A stretch of 64,000 bases of DNA. It comes from Spirosoma sp. SC4-14. Lineage in GTDB: Bacteria; Bacteroidota; Bacteroidia; Cytophagales; Spirosomataceae. Below, piece after piece: positions 35,782-42,675 of the stretch. The stretch lies in assembly GCF_037201965.1 (NCBI RefSeq), contig NZ_CP147518.1, forward strand, positions 6,193,001 through 6,257,000. The letters are read 5' to 3'. Numbering within the stretch: the first letter of the stretch is position 1; each line of letters opens with the position of its first letter. The notes below the pieces were generated by a model. It made no database searches. It saw only the letters and a list, made by a program, of their open reading frames with translations, and was not told the origin of the DNA. The position numbers were made by a program, and so were the translations under genes.

Positions 35782-36729
35782 ATGATACGCATACCATCAA
35801 CTATAGTATGTAATGTTCTAGGACTTACCTTATTACTCGCCGGATGCGGCCAATCTGGCAAAAGCGATCAAAACGGACAAGACAAGCCGCTTGTTATTGG
35901 CGCTACGATGCTCAGTATGCAGAATGAATTCATTGTCAACGTCAACGACGAGATGGCCAAAAAGGCTGAAGAAAGTGGTGTTGAATTTATTTCTGTCGAT
36001 GCCGAACGGTCGGCGCTGAAGCAAATTGAGCAGGTCGAAAGCTTTATTGCCCAGAAAGTCGATGCCATCATCATGAACCCCTGCGAAGTCGAAGCCAGTT
36101 CTCCGGCTGTAACGAAGGCCCTGGCGGCTCATATTCCAATCATCAATGTTAATTCGGCCACCAGCGCCAAACCAACCGCGTTTGTCGGCTCCGACGATGT
36201 CGAATCGGGTCGTATTGCCATGAACTATATTGCGAAACGGCTCAATGGCAAAGGCAATGTTGTTATGATGCACGGCTATATGGGTCAGGCAGCGCAGATC
36301 CAGCGCGAACAGGGTGCCCGCGAAGTATTGAAACAATTTCCGGGATTGAAGCTGATTGCTCACCAAACTGGCGAATGGGATCGGGCCAAATCGATGGCAT
36401 TGATGGAAAACTGGATTCAGTCGTACGGTTCCGACATCAATGCGGTTTTCGCGCAGAATGATGAAATGGGTATGGGAGCCGTAAAAGCGCTAACCAGTGC
36501 AGGATTAAAAAACAAGGTAATTGTGGTTAGTATTGATGCCATTCCTGATGCCCTACAGGCCGTAAAAAACGGCACGCTGGATGCAACTATTTTCCAAAAT
36601 GCCGAACAACAGGGAGCCAAAGCGATAGAAACGGCAATTAAAATTATTAAAGGACAGCCATACGATAAAGAAACGCTCGTTCCATTTGAGCTGGTTACTA
36701 AAGAAAACGTTGGGCAATACATTAAATGA
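35782..36729 (+). CDS. Sugar ABC importer substrate-binding lipoprotein (RbsB-like)
   Basis: A 315-residue type I periplasmic-binding protein. The signal ends in a lipobox (LLAGCGQ, C22), so unlike E. coli RbsB it is lipid-anchored. The two Rossmann-like lobes are seen from VIGATMLSMQNEFIVNVNDEM through VDAIIMNPCEVEASSPAVT, VGSDDVESGRIAMNYIA, NAVFAQNDEMGMGAVKAL and VIVVSIDAIPDALQAVKNGTLDATI. The N-R-D pattern expected for binding a pyranose or furanose is partly visible (E47-F48, N222-D223, D243). Binding of a monosaccharide or inositol is inferred. It closes the catabolic block; terminators follow from 36873. Confidence 0.93.
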   Translation: MIRIPSTIVCNVLGLTLLLAGCGQSGKSDQNGQDKPLVIGATMLSMQNEFIVNVNDEMAKKAEESGVEFISVDAERSALKQIEQVESFIAQKVDAIIMNPCEVEASSPAVTKALAAHIPIINVNSATSAKPTAFVGSDDVESGRIAMNYIAKRLNGKGNVVMMHGYMGQAAQIQREQGAREVLKQFPGLKLIAHQTGEWDRAKSMALMENWIQSYGSDINAVFAQNDEMGMGAVKALTSAGLKNKVIVVSIDAIPDALQAVKNGTLDATIFQNAEQQGAKAIETAIKIIKGQPYDKETLVPFELVTKENVGQYIK

Positions 36730-36872
36730 TTGTATGCTTCTACTTCATTTTCCTGTATTAACTCTACCCAATACGGCTTAAAAAGGTTAATTTTTACCTT
36801 CTCAGCAACGGGCAGCGCATCATTTGCGTATCAGAGAATGAATAGGTAATATGAACAAGATGAAGGAAAAAC

Positions 36873-36901
36873 GCCCGGACAATTGTCCGGGCTGTTTTTT
36901 T
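36873..36901 (+). terminator. Terminator 1 of a hairpin stack
   Basis: GCCCGGACAATTGTCCGGGC (36873-36892) is a fully symmetric palindrome followed by TG and seven T. It lies about 145 bp after the ABC lipoprotein gene and probably ends that transcript. Confidence 0.85.
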
Positions 36902-36994
36902 ACGTCTATAGTCTTAAGCTTCTTTTAACCTCTTGCCTTTTCTAACTTCTTAACTTTGTTAAGAAGGTTTTTGGAAAAGAGGATGGTTATAAAT

Positions 36995-37021
36995 GCCGGA
37001 CTTTATGAGTCCGGCGTTTTT
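36995..37021 (+). terminator. Terminator 2 of the hairpin stack
   Basis: GCCGGACT and GAGTCCGGC form a stem of about eight pairs with a TTAT loop, followed by GTTTTTAT. No gene lies between it and the previous terminator. Confidence 0.7.
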
Positions 37022-37109
37022 ATGTTAAGGTATTTTAACATACGATTTCACTAGAGTAGCCTTACCTTTGTGGCCTGTAAGAAATATCTCATAGGTTAAG
37101 AAAACGGCA

Positions 37110-37141
37110 AACGCCAATCCTGTTAGGGCTGGCGTTTTTTG
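37110..37141 (+). terminator. Terminator 3 of the hairpin stack
   Basis: AACGCCAATCC pairs imperfectly with GGGCTGGCGTT around TGTTA and is followed by a T run. It may end a short RNA started at the TACCTTTG box at 37063-37070, and it faces the convergent gene at 37159. Confidence 0.7.
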
Positions 37142-37158
37142 TTAAGCTGGAGATGTCT

Positions 37159-37677
37159 TTATTCGGCTGCCATAGCCAGCTCAGATTCTATATAGCCCCG
37201 GGTATCGATAAACAACCTGTCGAGGTAATTTAACAAGCCTAAGGCGTTGACCCGCGCTGGTGTTGCCACCCCATCCATATGCCGTTCGGACGTAACAACG
37301 CCCTGCGTCGTAATCAGGAGCCTGATAGGCCCCGAAACCAGTTCTACGTGTGTTTTTCCCCGAAGCAGACGAACCGATTCGCGTTGGTCCCAATATGGAT
37401 AGCCTAGCCGAAAGCATTGCTTGGCCTCTGCTTCCGTAAGGCCAACCAGCCGTCGTAGAATTGGTCGGACATGCTGGGGATTCATGGCCCGCGGAAACGA
37501 ATCGCCTTCGAGCAAAACACCAACGGTGGGCGTCATAGGGTTGCCCTCTATTTTATCCCGAACATATTGAAGAATACCAATTTCGCCATGTTTTGTGTAG
37601 TCGGGAAACCATATCTGCACCTTTCGCCCAAGATAGCGGGTCAACTCCTTTGCCGTGAGTGTTGCTAGTGCGTTCAT
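37159..37677 (-). CDS. Hypothetical protein, unrecognised
   Basis: A 172-residue protein when started at MNALATLTAKELTRYLG; the frame allows a start at 37716. It has no signal or membrane helix. The first half is a small beta-rich region that mentions conserved-looking LGRKVQIWFPDYTK and VGVLLEGDSFPRAMNPQHVRPILRRL. The second half contains LVGLTEAEAKQCFRLGYPYWDQRE and a helical tail. I do not recognise a family. The NPQHVRPILRRL-like phrase recalls small proteins that replace or bind phage and plasmid products, but this is weak. Its upstream region is AT-rich and carries repeated ATCTATAAA sites, so it may be a regulated accessory gene. Confidence 0.6.
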   Translation of the reverse strand: MNALATLTAKELTRYLGRKVQIWFPDYTKHGEIGILQYVRDKIEGNPMTPTVGVLLEGDSFPRAMNPQHVRPILRRLVGLTEAEAKQCFRLGYPYWDQRESVRLLRGKTHVELVSGPIRLLITTQGVVTSERHMDGVATPARVNALGLLNYLDRLFIDTRGYIESELAMAAE

Positions 37678-38181
37678 TATGACTGATGCCTGTTCTGTTT
37701 CGATAGAATTAAGCATGAATCTATAAATATCAGATGGTTATAGGCGATTGGCAAGAAAATACAATTTTTTGTATTCTACACCATAAATATGTATCTATAA
37801 AGCAATAATAATTAGCCAAATGCACAAAAAGCATAAATTATATACACAAAATCAAGAAAAGACACCTTTATAGATACACATTTACCGGAAATGGACTTAC
37901 GGAGTAGCAAGACAGATTCACTAATCCACTGATAATTAGACTTATACACAACTATTCAGATTAGGCTAAAGATTCGTCTATTCGAGCCATTTCTGGAGCC
38001 CGACATGCAGAACCCTGTACTTTGCAGGTGTAGCCTGAATCTAAGACAAACCCATAGCCGTATATAACCTGAAAAGAAGCTTACAGCGTATCGGATCAGG
38101 CCACTCTTATGGGGTAGCCTGATTTTCTTGTGTAGCCCTACAGAGCAAATTCTGGGCTTTGGGAGTTAGCTGAACACGAAC
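37678..38181. promoter_or_regulatory. AT-rich control region with ATCTATAAA repeats
   Basis: About 500 bp without a gene. GTATCTATAAAG (37791-37802) and its exact complement CTTTATAGATAC (37866-37877) lie 63 nt apart, and ATCTATAAA occurs once more next to the start of the hypothetical gene (37720-37728). AATACAA/TTGTATT forms a small hairpin near 37760. GTAGCCTGA occurs twice further on (38030, 38114). Operators for an unknown regulator are a reasonable guess. Confidence 0.45.
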
Positions 38182-39105
38182 TTATTCAACTCCTTTTGTT
38201 CGCATTTGTACCGTATAAACCGATTCGGTGGCAGTTATGAATAATGTTTTACGGTCTTTTCCACCAAAACATACATTCCCGACCCAGCGCGACGGAATAG
38301 GAATAGTACCGATCTTTTTACCGGTCGGATCATACACCGTAACCCCCCGCCCCGACAGATAAAGATTACCCTGATTGTCGAGCGTCATGCCATCGGAGCC
38401 CTGGGAGACATACAACTGGCGATTGGTTAAACGACCATCGGCATTGATCTGGTACCGGTATGTTTTGTTGGCCCGTATGTCGGCAACATACAGGTATTTC
38501 CCGTCGGGAGTACCAACAATACCGTTTGGCTGCATCAGATCGGCATCGACAACCTGTGCTTCTTTTTGGCCTTTTGGCAAATAATACACTTTCTGGCCGT
38601 CGATATCCGGCTTTTTACGCTCCCAATAATCGCGCTGATAATAAGGGTCGGTAAAATAAATACCCCCTTTCGAATCAATCCATAAATCGTTAGGACCGTT
38701 TAGCCGCTGGCCCTTAAAATCGGTCATTAACACCGTTACTTTCTTATCGGGTGTAATAGACCAAAGTTCGTCCTTCGCATCGGCGCAGGAAACCAGATTC
38801 CCTTTTTTGTCGAAGTACAATCCATTAGAACGTCCTGCCTTATCCATAAATAAACTTAGCTGGCCATCCGTACCATATTTCCAGATTTTGTCGTTAGGTT
38901 GATCCGTAAAATAGATTTCGCCTTTACGATTAACTGCCGGGCCTTCCGTAAAAGTAAACTGACTTGAAATCTGCTTCACAGTAGCGCCCGGAGCCACTAC
39001 ACGAACCGAATCGGCCAGTTGCGCATTCTGCTGTTGGCCAACTGTAATTGTGGGTAGGGCAACAAGCAATGCCAACACTAGCCCAGCTTTATAGAAAAAG
39101 GTCAT
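38182..39105 (-). CDS. SMP-30/gluconolactonase/LRE-like exported protein
   Basis: A 307-residue protein with a signal peptide (hydrophobic 6-22, cleavage near GQQ) and a six-bladed propeller of the SMP-30/gluconolactonase family. The metal ligands are in the expected places: E in FTEGPAVNRKGEIYFTDQPN, N in GQRLNGPNDLWIDSKGGIYFTDP, N in MQPNGIVGTPDGKYLYVADI and D in GSDGMTLDNQGNLYLSG. Such enzymes hydrolyse sugar lactones formed when aldoses are oxidised. Located in the periplasm, it could follow the sugar dehydrogenases at 12407 or 24819, but it is transcribed separately, so the link is inference. GAAACGTA with a CAA 19 nt further (39111-39140) gives a near-consensus promoter on the minus strand. 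Confidence 0.88.
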   Translation of the reverse strand: MTFFYKAGLVLALLVALPTITVGQQQNAQLADSVRVVAPGATVKQISSQFTFTEGPAVNRKGEIYFTDQPNDKIWKYGTDGQLSLFMDKAGRSNGLYFDKKGNLVSCADAKDELWSITPDKKVTVLMTDFKGQRLNGPNDLWIDSKGGIYFTDPYYQRDYWERKKPDIDGQKVYYLPKGQKEAQVVDADLMQPNGIVGTPDGKYLYVADIRANKTYRYQINADGRLTNRQLYVSQGSDGMTLDNQGNLYLSGRGVTVYDPTGKKIGTIPIPSRWVGNVCFGGKDRKTLFITATESVYTVQMRTKGVE

Positions 39106-39394
39106 GAGTCGAAACGTAAATACCTACCGAAGACGAACAATGCTTTAATTCTACTGTTTATGGGGTTACTATCGGAGAAAACGCCCGTAACTCGTCTTAC
39201 AAAACTAGCGCCATAAGTCGAATGGCAGTTAACCCGGATTGCAGAAACAATACTACCACTAATAAGTTTCTATAGAACAACTATACATTTCCATTTAACT
39301 TGCCTCTTCTTTACGTATATTGCAAATCGTTCCTTTACCGTTTTTTTCTATTTGAGATCGTCCGCTTTCTATACCAGGGAAGTACTGTTGCTTA

Positions 39395-41632
39395 ATGACT
39401 TTATCGAACGTTGACCTAACTAACTGCGAACGGGAGCCAATTCACATTCTCGGCGCTATTCAATCGTATGGCTATTTACTGGCCATTCTTCCCGAAACAT
39501 ATTCAATTGTTCATGCCAGCGATAATATTGCCGAGTTGCTGGGCCTGCCAGCCGAGCAGTTGCTGGGAAAAACAATTGAGTCCGCTTTAGCCGATACAGT
39601 GCTGCCAATTGGCTCATTGGTTGAGTTTCTCAATGTTGGCCGCCGAAACGGATCGTGGGATGGTCTGAATCCCTACCAGCTTGTTCTAAACGAAAAAACC
39701 TGGAATCTCATCGTTCATCAGCACGAAGGTCTTGTGCTGCTCGAATGGGAGCCCGTCGGCGACCACAACTCGTTTACGAATCAGCAACTGATTTCTCAGG
39801 CCCTGACCGAAGTCCAGGCTAGCCGAACGCTAGCCGAACTGCTGCAAAATACGGCACGACGAGTGAAAAAAATTATTGGTTACGACCGGGTGATGGTATA
39901 TCGCTTTGAGGCCGATTGGCACGGCCATGTTGTGGCCGAAGAAAAAGAACCTCATCTGGAGCCGTATCTGGGTCTGCATTATCCAGCATCTGACATTCCC
40001 CGCCAAGCGCGCGAACTTTATAAGGTAAACCTGGTTCGTCAAATTGCCGATGCAGCCAGTAAACCATCCCGCATCCTGTCGGAACCCGACTGGCCTGCTA
40101 ACCGCCCACTCGACCTGACGCATTCGGTTTTGCGAGCGGTGTCGCCAGTTCATATCGAATACCTTGGCAACATGGGTGTGCGAGCCTCGATGAGCATTTC
40201 GCTGCTCTACCAGGGTGAACTCTGGGGCTTAATCTCCTGCCATAATTATTCACCCCGATTTGTGGATTATCCGGCGCGGCAGTCGGCTAAATTTGTCAGT
40301 CAGTTATTATCGGCAGCACTCGAATTCCGAAAAGACGAAGAAGACCAATCCAACCTGCTCCATTTTCGTCAGCGAGGGCAATATATTCATGAGCAGTTGC
40401 TACTGGACGAAAATGTGGTTCAGGCGCTTACGAAGCGGTCGTTTACTATTCTGGATATAACAAAAGCCTCGGGAGCGGCTCTGCTGTTCAACAATAAAAT
40501 TTATAAATTAGGCAATACTCCCAGCGAGGCCGACATACTGGCATTAGCCAACTGGATCAAAGCCAGCGACACCGAAACCTTTCTGGAAACCAATCAGTTG
40601 CCCAATCTGTATCCACCCGCCGAAGCGTTTCGACAGGTGAGCGCCGGTTTATTAGCCATTGTACTCTCTAAAGAGCTTAATGAATACGTATTTTGGTTTA
40701 AGCCCGAGCGGATTCAGGAAGTAACCTGGGCAGGCAATCCTGATAAACCCGTAACCGTTGGCGACGATGGTCAGGCTCGGCTCAGCCCTCGCAAGAGTTT
40801 TGAAGCCTGGACGCAAATCGTACACAACACGTCTGATCTCTGGTCTGAAGCCGAGGTTTCGGCCGTTGTTAAACTCCGGGAAGATGTACTTCAGGTAGTA
40901 ACGAAGCAAGCCAATGAAATTCGGCTGTTGAATCAGCGGCTCCAACTCGCCTACGAAGAACTCGATGCCTTTAGCTACACCGTTTCGCACGATCTGCGCA
41001 CCCCCCTATCGTCGATCCGGTGTTATTCAGAAATATTACTGGAAGAATACGGCCAGGATTTTAACCCTGATGCGCGGGCACTTTTTCAGAAAGTTGTTGA
41101 CTCCACCGAACGAATGCGATCGCTGATCCGGCATATTCTGTATTACTCACGCATGGGCCGTACCGAATTAACCAAGCAGTTGATTGATATGCGTAAATTA
41201 CTGGAAGGTATTCGGGAAGAAATTCTGGTAACGGCTAAAGACCGATCGCTCACTATCGAGATTGGCGATGCTCCGCCTATTGTGGCCGATCCGACCATGG
41301 CCCTTCAGTTGTTTACGAACCTAATCAGCAACGCGGCAAAATACACAGGTCCTGTGCCGCAGGCACTTATCCAGATCAACGGAAAACAATCTGACGGCGA
41401 AGTTATTTATACTGTAGAAGACAACGGAATTGGTTTCGACATGAAACAGTCAAGCAAGATGTTTGATCTGTTCAAACGTCTGGAAAATGCCCGATCGTTT
41501 GAAGGCTCGGGAGTTGGGCTGGCTATTGTAAAACGAATTATCAACCGCCACGAAGGAAAAATCTGGTTTCATAGCGAACCTAATCGAGGCTCAACTTTTT
41601 CGGTTTCTTTCCCTTATGAGGTCACAACCTAA
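39395..41632 (+). CDS. bphP: Bacteriophytochrome histidine kinase
   Basis: A 745-residue red/far-red photoreceptor kinase. The PAS domain (1-115) has the biliverdin-attaching cysteine C11 just before EREPIHILGAIQSYG. The GAF domain (about 130-310) has PASDIPRQARELY with D200 of the DIP motif, and SPVHIEYLGNMGVRASMS, whose histidine contacts the chromophore. The PHY domain (315-510) keeps the tongue motif LSPRKSFEAW. The output is HisKA, with phosphoacceptor H532 in SHDLRTPLSSI, and HATPase_c with DNGIGFD and GSGVGLAIV. Biliverdin would be supplied by the heme oxygenase two genes downstream, and the phosphate goes to the receiver encoded next. The three genes overlap or nearly touch, so they form one operon. 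Confidence 0.97.
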   Translation: MTLSNVDLTNCEREPIHILGAIQSYGYLLAILPETYSIVHASDNIAELLGLPAEQLLGKTIESALADTVLPIGSLVEFLNVGRRNGSWDGLNPYQLVLNEKTWNLIVHQHEGLVLLEWEPVGDHNSFTNQQLISQALTEVQASRTLAELLQNTARRVKKIIGYDRVMVYRFEADWHGHVVAEEKEPHLEPYLGLHYPASDIPRQARELYKVNLVRQIADAASKPSRILSEPDWPANRPLDLTHSVLRAVSPVHIEYLGNMGVRASMSISLLYQGELWGLISCHNYSPRFVDYPARQSAKFVSQLLSAALEFRKDEEDQSNLLHFRQRGQYIHEQLLLDENVVQALTKRSFTILDITKASGAALLFNNKIYKLGNTPSEADILALANWIKASDTETFLETNQLPNLYPPAEAFRQVSAGLLAIVLSKELNEYVFWFKPERIQEVTWAGNPDKPVTVGDDGQARLSPRKSFEAWTQIVHNTSDLWSEAEVSAVVKLREDVLQVVTKQANEIRLLNQRLQLAYEELDAFSYTVSHDLRTPLSSIRCYSEILLEEYGQDFNPDARALFQKVVDSTERMRSLIRHILYYSRMGRTELTKQLIDMRKLLEGIREEILVTAKDRSLTIEIGDAPPIVADPTMALQLFTNLISNAAKYTGPVPQALIQINGKQSDGEVIYTVEDNGIGFDMKQSSKMFDLFKRLENARSFEGSGVGLAIVKRIINRHEGKIWFHSEPNRGSTFSVSFPYEVTT

Positions 41633-41634
41633 AC

Positions 41635-42066
41635 ATGGCAGACGTTCTCTATATTGAAGATAATGCAAATGATGCGGATATTTTCAGTCGCCTTATGCAC
41701 AAACTGAAACTTCCCATCAGCTATAAAGTCATAAACAGTGGCTCCGATGCCGTCGATTACTTAACGGGTCAGGGAAACTATCGGGAGCACCCCTCACCAC
41801 TTCCCAAACTACTTTTACTCGACCTAAATCTGGTAGGATTAAGCGGTTTCGACATAATACAGTATGCCCGATCGGTTGAACGCACTCGTTACTTACCAAT
41901 TGTTGCTTTTAGCACATCCGATAACCCAACCGACATTCGATCGGCCTACGAAGCGGGAATCAATGCCTATGTCGTAAAACCGGGAAGCTACCAGGCCACA
42001 GCAACCCTGCTGCGCCGAGTCTATGATTTCTGGCTGGAAAATAACACCCGAATCGATAACAAATGA
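41635..42066 (+). CDS. Single-domain response regulator, Rcp1-like
   Basis: A 143-residue receiver without output domain. Acidic pocket E8/D9, phosphoacceptor D63 in LLLDLNLVGLSG, S94 in AFSTSD and K115 in YVVKPGS are all present. The long insert between alpha-2 and beta-3 (GQGNYREHPSPLP) is typical of Rcp1-type regulators that partner phytochromes in cyanobacteria and other bacteria. It begins three bases after the bphP stop and ends with an ATGA overlap into the heme oxygenase gene, so it is very probably the direct target of the phytochrome kinase. The downstream effector is unknown; signalling would be by protein contact. Confidence 0.93.
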   Translation: MADVLYIEDNANDADIFSRLMHKLKLPISYKVINSGSDAVDYLTGQGNYREHPSPLPKLLLLDLNLVGLSGFDIIQYARSVERTRYLPIVAFSTSDNPTDIRSAYEAGINAYVVKPGSYQATATLLRRVYDFWLENNTRIDNK

Positions 42067-42653
42067 CCTCCCTACCCGAACGGCTACGCCAGGAAACCCG
42101 CTTACTTCACCAGCAAACCGAGCAACTTTTTTATACGGAAGCGCTCCAGAATGCTACGCTCACCGTTGCGCAATATGAGCATCTGTTGCGTACTCATCTG
42201 GTGTTTCATCAGGATCTGGAAACTGCTATCGACCAGCATTCTGACTTTTTTCGGGATTATGAGCCCCTCACTCGCAAAAAAACGCCCTGGCTCCTTGCCG
42301 ATCTGGATTATCTGAATAGCCCCAAACCCGCGCCAATGGCCAATCTGTTTATAGACTGGTCTCCAATTGCCCTGTTGGGCGCAGCGTATGTAGGCGAAGG
42401 TTCGATGCTCGGCGGCACAGTAATCTGGAAGCTTTTACAGAATAACAAAGCTATTGAGCCCCTACTTGCTCAGACCCGTTTTTACCAGGGTTATGGATCA
42501 GCAACAGGAAATTACTGGCGCAATTTTGGGAGTTTTCTGACCCGCAACGGATCAGCCACTCCTGATGTGGTTATTGAAGCTGCCAAACAGGCTTTTGTTA
42601 CTTACCAACAAATTTTCGAGCAAACGGAGCCAGTTCGTCTCCTAAACGAATAG
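42063..42653 (+). CDS. bphO: Biliverdin-producing heme oxygenase (BphO-like)
   Basis: A 196-residue all-helical protein of the bacterial heme oxygenase family. The proximal heme-ligand histidine is H16 in ETRLLHQQTE, and the distal helix glycine motif is EGSMLGG (112-118). It opens heme to biliverdin with release of iron and CO, giving the chromophore for the phytochrome made by the first gene of the operon. The ATGA overlap with the response regulator gene supports coupled translation. Iron recovery could be a second role, but the context makes chromophore supply the main one. It converges on the kinase gene at 42676 with a 22-bp gap and no clear terminator. Confidence 0.92.
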   Translation: MTSLPERLRQETRLLHQQTEQLFYTEALQNATLTVAQYEHLLRTHLVFHQDLETAIDQHSDFFRDYEPLTRKKTPWLLADLDYLNSPKPAPMANLFIDWSPIALLGAAYVGEGSMLGGTVIWKLLQNNKAIEPLLAQTRFYQGYGSATGNYWRNFGSFLTRNGSATPDVVIEAAKQAFVTYQQIFEQTEPVRLLNE

Positions 42654-42675
42654 GCTGGCCGCTCAACGCATACCA

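Larger units (their letters stand above)
36902..37142 (+). other. Gene-free stack of four more hairpins
   Basis: After terminator 1, four further stems follow in 240 bp: CTTCTTAAC-TTT-GTTAAGAAG (36946-36966) then GTTTTT; GCCGGACT-TTAT-GAGTCCGGC (36995-37015) then GTTTTTATG; ATGTTAA/TTAACAT (37022-37041); and ACGCCAATCC/GGGCTGGCGT (37111-37135) then TTTTT. TACCTTTG (37063-37070) matches a Bacteroidota -7 box and would give a transcript of about 65 nt ending at the last stem. No open frame is apparent. It may insulate neighbouring units or encode small RNAs. Confidence 0.6.

Noticed and set aside
36951-36958. TAACTTTG as a promoter -7 box
   Set aside because: It falls in the stem and loop of the hairpin at 36946-36966 and lacks a TTG at the right distance, so it is better explained as part of the hairpin.
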